The notes: generated by a model from the letters alone, not told the origin. A stretch of DNA of 64,000 nt from an uncultured Bacteroides sp. (GCA_902168085.1 CABHOP010000030.1:16405-80404), one strand, 5' to 3'; shown: positions 33,928 to 42,727, counted from the stretch's first letter. Program-made: numbers and translations.

Positions 33928-34572
33928 TTATAAAAGCTGCTTTTCGATAGCGTACTTCAACAGGCCTACTACCGTTTTGTTATTGGTTTTTCGCAGCATG
34001 TTTTTGCGGTGGGTTTCTACTGTCCGCTCACTGATAAAAAGCGTTTCGGCTATGCGGGCATTGCTGTATTCCTGTGCTATCAGCTTCAGTATTTCTATTT
34101 CCCTTTCTGTAAGGCGTGGCTCATCGGGCTCTTCCAACTTTTTTTGCTGACGCACTACCATGGTAGTAATGGTTTCAGATACTTCGGCAGAGAAGTACAT
34201 TTTGCCATCACTCACTAAGCGTATAGCTTCAATAAGCTCTTTATCATTTACATTTTTCAACAAGTACCCACTTACACCGGCTTCTATCATTTCCATGATG
34301 TGCTGGGCATCATCGTGCATGGAGAGTGCTATTACATGCACCTGCGGATAAAACTCTTTTATCTTGCGTGTAAGTGCATCACCTTTTATCGTGGGCATGT
34401 TAATGTCAACAATAGCAATGTTGGGTTTACTGTTGGGCAACGAATCGAACAGTTCATTACCATCGGTATACAGGCCTGTTATCTCTATATCTTTCTGTTT
34501 TTGCAATAAAGCTTTCAGCCCATCCAGTAATATGTGATGGTCATCGGCAACTACAACTTTTATTTTCTCCAT
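33928..34572 (-). CDS. LuxR/NarL-type response regulator
   Basis: 214 residues. The receiver domain (1-120) has ADDHH acidic residues at 9-11, the phosphoacceptor Asp56 in IVDINMP, and the Lys in YLLKN. The C-terminal GerE helix-turn-helix (about 148-210) has LTEREIEILKLIAQEYSNARIA and SERTVETHRKNML. No histidine kinase is nearby, so it is an orphan here. The 140-bp gap after it holds a palindrome and the promoter of a lipoprotein gene, which it may control. No clear promoter is seen for the regulator itself. Confidence 0.93.
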   Translation of the reverse strand: MEKIKVVVADDHHILLDGLKALLQKQKDIEITGLYTDGNELFDSLPNSKPNIAIVDINMPTIKGDALTRKIKEFYPQVHVIALSMHDDAQHIMEMIEAGVSGYLLKNVNDKELIEAIRLVSDGKMYFSAEVSETITTMVVRQQKKLEEPDEPRLTEREIEILKLIAQEYSNARIAETLFISERTVETHRKNMLRKTNNKTVVGLLKYAIEKQLL

Positions 34573-34734
34573 GCAGTTTGTTTGTACTGGTAAACAGATA
34601 TGGCCTTATAGCCAACGAAGTTGTCAGGTATGATATCATACAGAGCCTCGGGGGCAAACAAGGCGTAGGGGCAAATTTGCAGCCAAGATACATTAACCAC
34701 CAGATAAAAGAAATAAGTAGATATGAATTTCGTC

Positions 34735-37700
34735 TTAAGCCGGTTGCGGCTGTGTTTTTTCAATGCCTTCCAGGAACCACAGCACATCGCCCATGTTCTT
34801 TACCCTGTCTACTATCAGCATAAAGTTTTTCCCTACCTGCTTCAGGCGGGCATTTTTGGTTTGCACCTGTATATAAGAAAGGATATGGTTGAATATGGCC
34901 GATTCAAAATAGGGCGAATCGGGATTGCTGACGAAGTACAGGCGCATCTGTTCATTCTTCAATATCAGCTTTTCAAAGCCCAGCTCTTTAGCTATTGCAC
35001 GGCAGCGAATAGTCGTAAACAACTCCTCTACCTGTTTGGGTAACGGCCCGAAGCGGTCTATCAGTTCCAGTGCAAATTCATTCAGCTTGGCTTCGTCTTC
35101 TATATCATCCAACTGCGTGTATAGCGAAAGGCGTTCTGTAATGCTTTCTACATAGCTATCGGGTATCAGTATCTCCAGGTCGGTATCTATGGTGCAGTCG
35201 CTTACATAGTCCTTCTTGCGTTCCAGTTCTTCACTGAAAACATCTTTAAAGTCGCTGGTCTTCAGTTCGCGCATAGCTTCAGCCAGTATCTTCTGATACA
35301 TTTCAAAGCCTATCTCTGCTATAAAGCCGCTTTGCTCGCCACCCAGCAGGTTGCCCGCTCCACGTATATCCAGGTCGCGCATGGCTATTTGGAAGCCACT
35401 ACCCAGTTCATTGAATTGCTCCAGCGTTTGCAGGCGTTTGCGGCTATCATTCGGCAGCAAGCTGGTAGGCGGCGCCATCAGGTAGCAGAAGGCCTTTTTA
35501 TTATTACGGCCCACACGCCCGCGCAACTGGTGCAGGTCGCTAAGGCCAAACTGGTGGGCATTGTTGATGATAATGGTATTGGCATTCGATATGTCCACTC
35601 CGCTCTCTACTATGTTGGTACAGCACAGCACATCATACTTATGGTCGATAAAGTCAAACAGGGCTTCTTCCAGTTTATGTCCTTCCATCTGTCCGTGTGC
35701 CATGCCTATTTCCAGGTCGGGGCACAGGTTGCGTAGCAGGGTCACCATTTCAGGCAGGCTCTGTACGCGGTTGTGTACGAAGTAAACCTGGCCGCCCCGC
35801 TCGGTTTCAAAGTAGATGGCATCGCGTATAGCATATTCATCAAACACCATCACCTCTGTATGTACCGGCTGGCGGTTAGGGGGTGGTGTGTTCATGATGC
35901 TAAGGTCGCGCGCACTCATTAGCGAGAACTGCAGGGTACGTGGTATAGGCGTAGCAGTAAGTGTCAGCGTATCTACATTCGCCTTCAGCTCGCGCAGTTT
36001 CTCTTTAGCACCGACCCCAAACTTCTGCTCTTCATCTATGATCAGCAGCCCCAGGTCTTTGAATTTTACATCTTTACCCAGCAGTGCGTGCGTACCTATG
36101 ATAATATCAATTTTACCTTCTTCCAGCCGCTTCAGTGTTTCCTTCTTTTCCTTTGTACTCTTGAAACGGTTTACATAATCAACCGTACAAGGAAAATCGC
36201 GCAGGCGGTCTTTAAAGGTTTGATAGTGCTGGAAGGCAAGAATAGTAGTAGGTACCAGTATGGCAGCCTGCTTGCTATCGCCCACCGTTTTGAAAGCCGC
36301 ACGTACCGCCACCTCTGTTTTACCAAATCCTACATCGCCACACACCAGCCTATCCATAGGTGCGGGCGATTCCATATCGCGCTTCACATCGGCCGTAGCC
36401 TTGCTCTGGTCGGGGGTATCTTCATAAAAGAAAGATGCTTCCAGCTCTGTTTGCAGATAGCTATCGGGGCTATGCTGAAAGCCTTGAGAGGCCTTGCGTT
36501 TAGCATATAGTTTTATCAGGTCGCTGGCTATATCCTTAACCTGCTTCTTCGTTTTGTTCTTTAGTTTTTCCCATGCATCGCTGCCCAGCTTGTTCACCTT
36601 TGGTTTGGTGCCTTCCTTGCCGGTGTACTTGCTTATTTTATGCAGCGAGTTGATGTTTACATACAGCACATCATTATCGCGATAGATGATACGGATGGCT
36701 TCCTGCATATTGCCATTCACATCTATCTTTTGCAAGCCGCTGTATACACCCACACCGTGGTCTATATGCGTTACATAGTCGCCCGGTTGCAGTTCTTTCA
36801 GGGCACGTAGTGTCAGTGCCTTGCCCTTGGTATATGCCTGCTTTACCTTGTATTTATGATACCGCTGAAATATCTGGTGATCGGTATAACACAATACCTT
36901 TTTCTCATGGTCTATAAAACCCTTGCTGATGGCAGCAGGCAGCGGTACAAAGTTTATCTGTGCATTCAGGTCTTCAAAGATGCTGCGCAGGCGTTCCAAC
37001 TGCTTGGGGTTCTCTGCAAAGATGAAAGCCGTGTATTGCTGTGCACCCCGCTTCTGCAGGTCTTCTATCAGCATATTGAACTGGCGATTGAATACCGGCT
37101 GCTCCTCCGTTGCAAACTGCAACGTAGCCGTAAGCTCATCACCCGTTAGCTTTTCCAGTGAGTGGTTATACCATTCTATCAGGTGGCGTTTCTTTATTTG
37201 CGCCAGCCAGTTCTCTGTTGTTTCAAAGTCATCGGGTGTCAGTTCCTTCAGCCAATCTTCATCATGATCTACTGCCACCTTTGTTTGTTTCATCTTTTCG
37301 GGCAGCTCACTTTCCATCTTGCCAAGGCGGCCATGTGTAAAGTGAAAATCCTTCGCCCAGATGATGGTATTGGCAGGCAGGTAATCCAGCAATGATATTT
37401 TCTCCTTGGTATCAAACTTGGTTTCGATATTGGGGAGGATGGATACCTGTAACAGCTTCCTTTCAGATAGCTGTGTCTCCGGGTTGAAGATGCGGATGCT
37501 GTCTACCTCGTTGCCAAATAGCTCTATACGGTATGGGTGCTCGTTGCCAAAAGAATAGATATCAAGGATGCCGCCACGCATAGCAAACTGCCCCGGTTCA
37601 TACACAAAGTCTTCGCGCTTAAAGCCCAGCTCTACAAACTGCGCCATCAGTGCTTCCACCTTCAGGTTCTCGCCCACCTTGATGCTTATCATATTGCCCG

Positions 37701-38124
37701 AAAGCGTCTTCGGGTTCACCACCCTTTCAAATAGAGCCTCCGGATAGGTAACCAGTACTTTCTTGTGCACTGTATCGGCGCTGAATTTGGTGAGTGCTTC
37801 GGTACGCAGCATCACGTGGCTGCTGTTCAGCTCATTGTAATAACCCGAACGCTTGAAGGAATCAGGAAAGTAACAGATATCCAGCGCACCGGTAAGCTGT
37901 TCCAGGTCGTTATGAAAATAGGCCGCTTCCTCCCTGTCGTTCAGTATGAACACATGGTTGGCATCGCTTTGCTGCCATACGGAAGAGGCTATAAAATTGA
38001 TGGAAGAGCCACGAAGGTTATCGAGATATACCCTGAGCGCCGGGCTGGGCAATGAGATGCCGGCCGCTATTTGTTTTAAGCGGATATCATTCTGATATAA
38101 ACCCAGCAACACCTGCAAATTCAT
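34735..38124 (-). CDS. mfd: Transcription-repair coupling factor Mfd
   Basis: A 1129-residue DNA translocase. It removes RNA polymerase stalled at lesions and recruits UvrA. The N-terminal UvrB-like domains (about 1-380) lead to the RNA-polymerase-interacting domain, where KELQPGDYVTHIDHGVGVYSGL begins near 505. Superfamily 2 helicase motifs follow: CGDVGFGKTEVAVRAAF (Walker A), LLIIDEEQKFG (DEExQ), TLTATPIPRTL and LHQLRGRVGR. The C-terminal TRCF domain (about 980-1110) ends near the stop. Length is normal for the family. A -7 box TAAATTTG ends just 7 nt before the ATG, so the message is nearly leaderless. An FMN reductase gene lies upstream on the same strand. Confidence 0.97.
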   Translation of the reverse strand: MNLQVLLGLYQNDIRLKQIAAGISLPSPALRVYLDNLRGSSINFIASSVWQQSDANHVFILNDREEAAYFHNDLEQLTGALDICYFPDSFKRSGYYNELNSSHVMLRTEALTKFSADTVHKKVLVTYPEALFERVVNPKTLSGNMISIKVGENLKVEALMAQFVELGFKREDFVYEPGQFAMRGGILDIYSFGNEHPYRIELFGNEVDSIRIFNPETQLSERKLLQVSILPNIETKFDTKEKISLLDYLPANTIIWAKDFHFTHGRLGKMESELPEKMKQTKVAVDHDEDWLKELTPDDFETTENWLAQIKKRHLIEWYNHSLEKLTGDELTATLQFATEEQPVFNRQFNMLIEDLQKRGAQQYTAFIFAENPKQLERLRSIFEDLNAQINFVPLPAAISKGFIDHEKKVLCYTDHQIFQRYHKYKVKQAYTKGKALTLRALKELQPGDYVTHIDHGVGVYSGLQKIDVNGNMQEAIRIIYRDNDVLYVNINSLHKISKYTGKEGTKPKVNKLGSDAWEKLKNKTKKQVKDIASDLIKLYAKRKASQGFQHSPDSYLQTELEASFFYEDTPDQSKATADVKRDMESPAPMDRLVCGDVGFGKTEVAVRAAFKTVGDSKQAAILVPTTILAFQHYQTFKDRLRDFPCTVDYVNRFKSTKEKKETLKRLEEGKIDIIIGTHALLGKDVKFKDLGLLIIDEEQKFGVGAKEKLRELKANVDTLTLTATPIPRTLQFSLMSARDLSIMNTPPPNRQPVHTEVMVFDEYAIRDAIYFETERGGQVYFVHNRVQSLPEMVTLLRNLCPDLEIGMAHGQMEGHKLEEALFDFIDHKYDVLCCTNIVESGVDISNANTIIINNAHQFGLSDLHQLRGRVGRNNKKAFCYLMAPPTSLLPNDSRKRLQTLEQFNELGSGFQIAMRDLDIRGAGNLLGGEQSGFIAEIGFEMYQKILAEAMRELKTSDFKDVFSEELERKKDYVSDCTIDTDLEILIPDSYVESITERLSLYTQLDDIEDEAKLNEFALELIDRFGPLPKQVEELFTTIRCRAIAKELGFEKLILKNEQMRLYFVSNPDSPYFESAIFNHILSYIQVQTKNARLKQVGKNFMLIVDRVKNMGDVLWFLEGIEKTQPQPA

Positions 38125-38131
38125 GCGGCTG

Positions 38132-38139
38132 CAAATTTA
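38132..38139 (-). promoter_or_regulatory. -7 box TAAATTTG 7 nt from the mfd start
   Basis: It matches TAnnTTTG on the minus strand. The 7-nt gap to the ATG at 38124 leaves little or no 5' leader. Confidence 0.55.
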
Positions 38140-38177
38140 CGATAAACAGGCGGATGAAAATGCAGGTATTATGTTAT

Positions 38178-38744
38178 TTATCCTTGTTTCTTCTTTTGAT
38201 TGGATATGGCTTCTGCAAACCAGAGGTATTCGCTTACAAACCTGTCCAGGTTCTTTTGCATGATCTCGTTCTGCGGTTCGCCCTCTTCATCCAGCGACAA
38301 GTGCAATTCAGGCACCAGCAGCTTATATGGCATAGGGAAAGCACCAATAGCCAGCACCAGCAATTGCAACAGGTTGGATGCATTGATACCGCCCTGCTTG
38401 CCATTGGAACCACATACGATGCCAATGGGTTTCTTCGCCCATTCTTTAGTAAAGTAGTCCACAGCATTTTTCATAGCGCCACTGTAGCTGTTGTTATACT
38501 CCGGCGTCACAAATATCAGCCCATCGGCATTCTCTATTTTGCTGCTCAGTTCTAACAGGTAGGCGGGTGGGTTTTCCATATCCTTCAGGCGGGCTTCCAT
38601 TACCGGCAGGTTGTAGTCTTTAATGTCTATAAAAGTGACATTGGCCTGGCCGCTTGCCTGCAATGCATTATGTATAGCTTTTGCCGCGCGGATGCTAAGA
38701 CGGCCTTCCCTGATGGCCCCGTAAAGAATGGTTATGTTCAGCAT
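38178..38744 (-). CDS. NADPH-dependent FMN reductase-family protein
   Basis: 188 residues with a flavodoxin-like fold. The N-terminal phosphate loop is ITILYGAIREGRLSIRAAKAI, the middle FMN-binding loop is TPEYNNSYSGAMKNAVDYF, and GSNGKQGGINAS follows. Family members reduce FMN, quinones or azo and nitro compounds with NAD(P)H. It is cytoplasmic, with no signal. It lies between mfd and a divergently placed small lipoprotein gene and has no metabolic neighbours that point to a substrate. Confidence 0.87.
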   Translation of the reverse strand: MLNITILYGAIREGRLSIRAAKAIHNALQASGQANVTFIDIKDYNLPVMEARLKDMENPPAYLLELSSKIENADGLIFVTPEYNNSYSGAMKNAVDYFTKEWAKKPIGIVCGSNGKQGGINASNLLQLLVLAIGAFPMPYKLLVPELHLSLDEEGEPQNEIMQKNLDRFVSEYLWFAEAISNQKKKQG

Positions 38745-38785
38745 ATTATTAGTAACTTACTATTGACTATTTAAAACTACACAAT

Positions 38786-39040
38786 ATGAAACAACTTATG
38801 CTATTGCTGCTCGCTACCTGTTTTTTAACGGCCTGCAGTGGCTGGGACAGTGAGCATAAAGACCTGTTTCTGCAAGGCTGCATATCCGGCGCTGTAGAGG
38901 ACGGCATGAGCGATGCGGCTGCCAAATCTATGTGCGACTGCCGGCTGGAAGTAGCCATGAAAAAATACCCCAAGATGTCGGATGCCTTTGAGCATCTGGA
39001 TAGCCTGATGGCGGACCCTGATATGAAGGCCTGCAAATAA
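38786..39040 (+). CDS. Small Cys-rich lipoprotein, 84 aa
   Basis: Unknown function. The signal peptide ends FLTACS (Cys17). The mature 67 residues contain GCISGAVEDGMSDAAAKSMCDC and a final AC, giving four further Cys that could form two disulfides in a small helical domain. It should be periplasmic and membrane-tethered. The stop at 39040 immediately abuts the stop of the convergent 3-hydroxyacyl-CoA dehydrogenase gene, without room for a terminator. Confidence 0.7.
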   Translation: MKQLMLLLLATCFLTACSGWDSEHKDLFLQGCISGAVEDGMSDAAAKSMCDCRLEVAMKKYPKMSDAFEHLDSLMADPDMKACK

Positions 39041-40213
39041 CTACAGCAGGAACTTCCTGCCCGATGCGGCATGCTTCCTTAGCAATGCACTGGCGCGGTA
39101 GCGGTCTTCGTGATATTCATTGTACAGGCCATCCAGTACTTCCAGGCATTTGGTAGCGCCCCATTCATCGGCCCATTGCAACAGGCCTTTAGGATAATTC
39201 ACACCTTTGGTCATAGCCAGCTCCAGGTCTTGTGCAGAGGCTATATTCAGGTGCAGGGCTTCCACTGCTTCGTTTATTAGCATCACTACAATGCGCTCTA
39301 CAATGTACTTGCCCAGTTCCGGGTCTTTATTAGGCTCGGCATGTGCGGCACCTTCGGCATAGTTGTAAAAACCACGGCCTGTTTTGCGGCCCAGCCAGCC
39401 GGCCTCCAGCAGGCGCTTTTGTGAGAAGGATGGTTTATAACGCGGATCGAAAAAGAAGGACTGGAACACCGTTTCCGTTACTACATAGTTCACATCATGG
39501 CCTATATAATCGGTAAGCGTAAAAGGTCCCATTTTGAAGCCACCCATTTCCGTCATCGCAGCATCTATAGTGGGTATATCCGCTATGCCTTCTTCATAGA
39601 TGCGTATCGCCTCTCCGTAGAAAGGACGTGCTACACGGTTCACAATGAAGCCCGGTGTGTCTTTTGTAATAACAGGTGCTTTACCCCATTGTTTCATCAG
39701 GCCCTTGCAGGTGTCTACCAGTGCTGTATCCGTCTGCACGGCAGGTATTACCTCTACCAGCGCCATCAGCGGTGCAGGGTTGAAGAAGTGCAGACCGATA
39801 ACCCTGTCTGCTTTTTTGCAGGCAGCAGCAATGGAGGTAACGGACAGTGATGAGGTATTGGTAGCCAGTACGCAACCTTCGCTCACTACAGCTTCTACAT
39901 CGGCAAATACTTTCTTCTTTATATCCAGGTTTTCGATGATAGCTTCTATTACCAGCGAGCAATCTTTGAATGCAGACAGCTCCGTAGCAAAGCTGAAACG
40001 GTTCAGTACTTCTTCGGCATTGGCTATCTTTCCTTTTTCGGCCAGTTTAAGGAGCGTGGCGGTAAGGTTGGTTTTAGCTTTGTCTACAGCCGCTGCATTG
40101 GTATCAAACAATACCACCCTATGCCCTGCTACAGCTGCCACCTGGGCTATGCCACTACCCATAGCACCTGCACCTATTACACCTACTATACCTGAAGAAA
40201 GATTTTGTTCCAT
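39041..40213 (-). CDS. 3-hydroxyacyl-CoA dehydrogenase
   Basis: 390 residues from the ATG at 40213; the frame runs to 40279 but the Rossmann motif starts close to the chosen Met. GVIGAGAMGSGIAQVAAVAGH is the NAD-binding loop. Catalytic features are ATNTSSLSVTSIA, the His in IGLHFFNPAPLMALVEV, and FIVNRVARPFYGEA. A second 3HCDH C-domain follows (KTGRGFYNY, then AMTKGVNYPKGLL). It oxidises 3-hydroxyacyl-CoA to 3-oxoacyl-CoA in beta-oxidation or the phenylacetate (PaaH-like) route. The upstream region carries a hairpin and a 25-nt element also found before the aminomuconate genes, so the two may share a regulator. Confidence 0.92.
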   Translation of the reverse strand: MEQNLSSGIVGVIGAGAMGSGIAQVAAVAGHRVVLFDTNAAAVDKAKTNLTATLLKLAEKGKIANAEEVLNRFSFATELSAFKDCSLVIEAIIENLDIKKKVFADVEAVVSEGCVLATNTSSLSVTSIAAACKKADRVIGLHFFNPAPLMALVEVIPAVQTDTALVDTCKGLMKQWGKAPVITKDTPGFIVNRVARPFYGEAIRIYEEGIADIPTIDAAMTEMGGFKMGPFTLTDYIGHDVNYVVTETVFQSFFFDPRYKPSFSQKRLLEAGWLGRKTGRGFYNYAEGAAHAEPNKDPELGKYIVERIVVMLINEAVEALHLNIASAQDLELAMTKGVNYPKGLLQWADEWGATKCLEVLDGLYNEYHEDRYRASALLRKHAASGRKFLL

Positions 40214-40232
40214 TTTGTTCCGGTTTGTGTTT

Positions 40233-40260
40233 GTTCTTTTTTGCTTCTCCAAAAAAGAAC
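40233..40260 (-). repeat. 11-bp inverted repeat in the leader of the 3-hydroxyacyl-CoA dehydrogenase gene
   Basis: GTTCTTTTTTG (40233-40243) and CAAAAAAGAAC (40250-40260) are perfect inverted arms around a 6-nt loop, 20 nt before the ATG. The following bases to about 40350 resemble intergenic repeat sequence that is common in Bacteroidota, but I see no second copy here. Confidence 0.5.
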
Positions 40261-40385
40261 CAAAAAAAGAGCCCGACAATCAATCACAGGGTGATTATTT
40301 CGCTTCGCTTCATGAAGAAGTTGTCGGTGTGTCTCCGATGCAGCAGTAGCACTACTGTGCTGCCAAGCTGCTACACCTTGATTAG

Positions 40386-40430
40386 TTTGTTGTGTTTTGT
40401 TGTGAATTTCATTTTTTATTATTCACAACA
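40386..40430 (-). promoter_or_regulatory. Shared 25-nt element overlapping a 10-bp inverted repeat
   Basis: The reverse complement of 40386-40410 matches 5476-5500 at 23 of 25 bases. Overlapping it, TGTTGTGAAT (40398-40407) and ATTCACAACA (40421-40430) form a perfect inverted repeat with a 13-nt spacer, like a dimeric repressor site. It lies about 175 nt before the dehydrogenase start. Confidence 0.5.
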
Positions 40431-40501
40431 GTTTTAAAAAAGATTAGTATTTAAAGATCTCAATTTGCCTAATAGCAAATATACATAAAATATGTAATTA
40501 T

Positions 40502-41404
40502 TTATACTTTTTGTTTCTTGCCGATGCCGAAGTTGACGAGGTACACACCACTGAAAATAAGGGCAGTGGCCAGTAGTTTTATCCAGGTCAGGTCTTCGCC
40601 AATAACGATGACAGAGATAACAGCTGCGAATATAGGCTGTAAATAGATATACGCCCCTGCCGTAGATGGGCTAAGGTGGCGCAGGGCATAAATGTTCCAC
40701 AGGTAGGTGAAGAAGGTGGTGCAGATAACGATGAACGCCACGGCGAGGTAATCGGTGATTTTGAACAGCGACCAATCGATAGCACGGAATTGCGACCAGC
40801 CAAATGGCAGCACAAACAGGAAACCAAAGAAGAACACCCAACGGACGACAATGATGGGACGGTAGCGCTGCATCAGTGGTTTTATCATGACGAGGTAGAT
40901 AGCATAGGAGGCTGCATTGAGGAATACAAAAAAATCGCCCATGGCGGAACTACCCGTCATGGTTATTTCCTTGCCCGCACTCATCAGCAGGAAGGCGCCG
41001 CCGATACCCATCAGCAGGCCAATGGCTTTTTCGGTTTTAATGCGCTCGCGAAGTACGAACAGGGCAATGACCGTTATCAGCAAAGGGGTGCTCATCATAA
41101 TGAGCGAAGCGTGTATGGGATAGGTAAGATTCAGCCCCAGGAAAAACAGCATCTGGTTGAGTGCCACACCAAACAGGCCGCCGAGTACCAATGTGAGCCA
41201 GTCTTTCTTCTCGATCTTAGCACGAAACCGGCTACCACCTGCAAAGCTGAGCCAGAATAGCAGCATCGTTACGCTGACACGGATGAAGATAAAACCGAGT
41301 GGTTCTATCAGGCGGGGCATAATGTGCTTGGCCACTGTAAAGCCGGCCCCGTAAAACAAATTGGCACCTAATAACGCCAGATGCGCCTTAACACGTTCAT
41401 TCAC
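40502..41404 (-). CDS. EamA/DMT-superfamily permease
   Basis: 300 residues from a GTG start. Ten predicted membrane helices form two EamA halves (about 5-140 and 155-293). It has the N-terminal LLGANLFYGAGFTVAKHI and the second-half signature YLQPIFAAVISVIVIGEDLTW. Such carriers move amino acids, nucleotide sugars or other metabolites out of or into the cell; the substrate is unknown. The start is set by the -7 box TACCTTTG, which ends 5 nt ahead of the GTG, leaving no room for a ribosome-binding site; the message is probably leaderless. It is monocistronic. Confidence 0.9.
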   Translation of the reverse strand: MNERVKAHLALLGANLFYGAGFTVAKHIMPRLIEPLGFIFIRVSVTMLLFWLSFAGGSRFRAKIEKKDWLTLVLGGLFGVALNQMLFFLGLNLTYPIHASLIMMSTPLLITVIALFVLRERIKTEKAIGLLMGIGGAFLLMSAGKEITMTGSSAMGDFFVFLNAASYAIYLVMIKPLMQRYRPIIVVRWVFFFGFLFVLPFGWSQFRAIDWSLFKITDYLAVAFIVICTTFFTYLWNIYALRHLSPSTAGAYIYLQPIFAAVISVIVIGEDLTWIKLLATALIFSGVYLVNFGIGKKQKV

Positions 41405-41409
41405 GGGCG

Positions 41410-41417
41410 CAAAGGTA
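41410..41417 (-). promoter_or_regulatory. -7 box TACCTTTG 5 nt from the GTG start
   Basis: Same arrangement as at 5523: TACCTTTG, then CGCCC, then the start codon at 41404. It suggests a leaderless message. Confidence 0.55.
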
Positions 41418-41449
41418 AGACCCCAATCCCTAAAGGGGCTTTTCTATTA

Positions 41450-42517
41450 TTATAATTTTTGAAGCCAGTTTTCCAGCACAGCCTTGTATTGATATTGGGC
41501 ATTGGCAAGCGGTAGTTTATGAAAAGGGAATGTTTCTGCGCCTTTTAATGCAGCAAGCAGTTTGAGCCCCTTTTGCGGGGCATAATAAAACACCCCTTCT
41601 TTATGTAGATGCCTGCCGAGAAATTCCTGTTCCGTTTGCCCGGGGGTTGGAACAAGAATGGCTTTTTTATTGAGCACTACCAGGTCCATAAGCGTAGAAT
41701 AACCGCTACGGCATACCACCATATTAGCGGCCGCTATCAACGGTTGCAATACTTCTTTGGTAATACGCTTGTGGTAGGTGATGTTTGCAGGTATTGTGCC
41801 CTTGTCGGTTACCTTATCGCTGCCTTCTACAAATACTACCTTTCCCTTGTATTGCTGCACCTGCTGCCAAAGCATATCGGCCAGTAAAGTGCGTTGCGGT
41901 TCCGGGCCGGAAAGGAGTATCAGTAAATGTTGTTCAGATACCGGCATCGATTCTACCTGAGATAATAAACCGATATACTGTGCATTGGCGGGCATTACAT
42001 TGGGATGCGCCAACTTACCTGCAAGGTTAGGCGTGCCGGGTACATCTACCACCCAGCAATCCTTAAACCGTTCCAGCTGTTTATAATGTACCCGTTTCAG
42101 CAGGTTATCTGCAAAAGGGCCCATGCCGCTTTGTGCCAGCACCTGGTGGGTCATGATAACGGAAGGTATAGACGGGTGATATAAGCCATACCTATTATCA
42201 GAAATAATACCATTTATCTGCAATGCTTCGGCCTGTTGTTGTACCCATTGATGCTCGTAACGGATGGTTTTAAGCAGGCCGGGCAATTGCGCAAAGAGTT
42301 TGGCCATAAAGCCACCCCCTTTTTTGCTGTATTCTACATTGTAGCCTTCCAGATGGATTGTTTCTATAGTCGGAAAGGTTTTAACGATATATTGGCACTG
42401 CCAGTCGTTACCGGCGAAAATGGCCGTATGGCCGATGCTTCGAAGGTGCTGAATAATAGGCACACAACGGGTGGTATGACCCAGTCCCCAGTCGAGCGGG
42501 GCTACTAATATGCGCAT
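41450..42517 (-). CDS. MurG-like (GT-B fold) glycosyltransferase
   Basis: 355 residues with the two Rossmann halves of GT-B enzymes. The N-terminus MRILVAPLDWGLGHTTRCVPII is the glycine-rich loop seen in MurG and related UDP-GlcNAc transferases. The C-terminal half has LLILLSGPEPQR, MVVCRSGYSTLMDLVVLNK and ILVPTPGQTEQEFLGRHL, the nucleotide-sugar site. It is not MurG itself, whose motifs differ. It probably adds a sugar to a lipid or surface glycan, with the acceptor unknown. It is divergent from the tiny lipoprotein gene at 42572 and has a -7 box at 42550. Confidence 0.82.
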   Translation of the reverse strand: MRILVAPLDWGLGHTTRCVPIIQHLRSIGHTAIFAGNDWQCQYIVKTFPTIETIHLEGYNVEYSKKGGGFMAKLFAQLPGLLKTIRYEHQWVQQQAEALQINGIISDNRYGLYHPSIPSVIMTHQVLAQSGMGPFADNLLKRVHYKQLERFKDCWVVDVPGTPNLAGKLAHPNVMPANAQYIGLLSQVESMPVSEQHLLILLSGPEPQRTLLADMLWQQVQQYKGKVVFVEGSDKVTDKGTIPANITYHKRITKEVLQPLIAAANMVVCRSGYSTLMDLVVLNKKAILVPTPGQTEQEFLGRHLHKEGVFYYAPQKGLKLLAALKGAETFPFHKLPLANAQYQYKAVLENWLQKL

Positions 42518-42549
42518 TGATTTTTGGATAGCCGTAATACTTAACTTTA

Positions 42550-42557
42550 CAAAAGTA
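42550..42557 (-). promoter_or_regulatory. -7 box TACTTTTG for the MurG-like gene
   Basis: It matches TAnnTTTG on the minus strand, 32 nt from the ATG at 42517. Confidence 0.5.
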
Positions 42558-42571
42558 GATGTACCTACCTG

Positions 42572-42715
42572 ATGAAAGGGAACAAGTTAATAACAGGATT
42601 GTTAATATTATTTGCGGGCATGATTTTGCTTGAAAGTTGTGCAAGCAGCAGCAAAGGTTGCGGTTGTGGTTCTGACCTTAACAGGGTATATAAAACACCA
42701 AAACGTTATCGATAA
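42572..42715 (+). CDS. 47-residue lipoprotein
   Basis: A short gene with ATG at 42572 and TAA at 42713-42715. The product begins MKGNKLITGLLILFAGMILL, then ESC, a standard lipobox with Cys23. The mature peptide is only 25 residues: ASSSKGCGCGSDL, then a basic end YKTPKRYR. Similar tiny Cys/Gly-rich lipoproteins occur in Bacteroidota, with unknown roles. The signal peptide and frame are convincing despite the size. It is divergent from the MurG-like gene and 12 nt ahead of a possible 80-residue gene. Confidence 0.7.
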   Translation: MKGNKLITGLLILFAGMILLESCASSSKGCGCGSDLNRVYKTPKRYR

Positions 42716-42727
42716 AAACCTGCGGTT

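Noticed and set aside
34560..34787. Short minus-strand frame between the response regulator and mfd
   Set aside because: It overlaps the ends of both genes, lacks a motif, and begins within mfd coding sequence.
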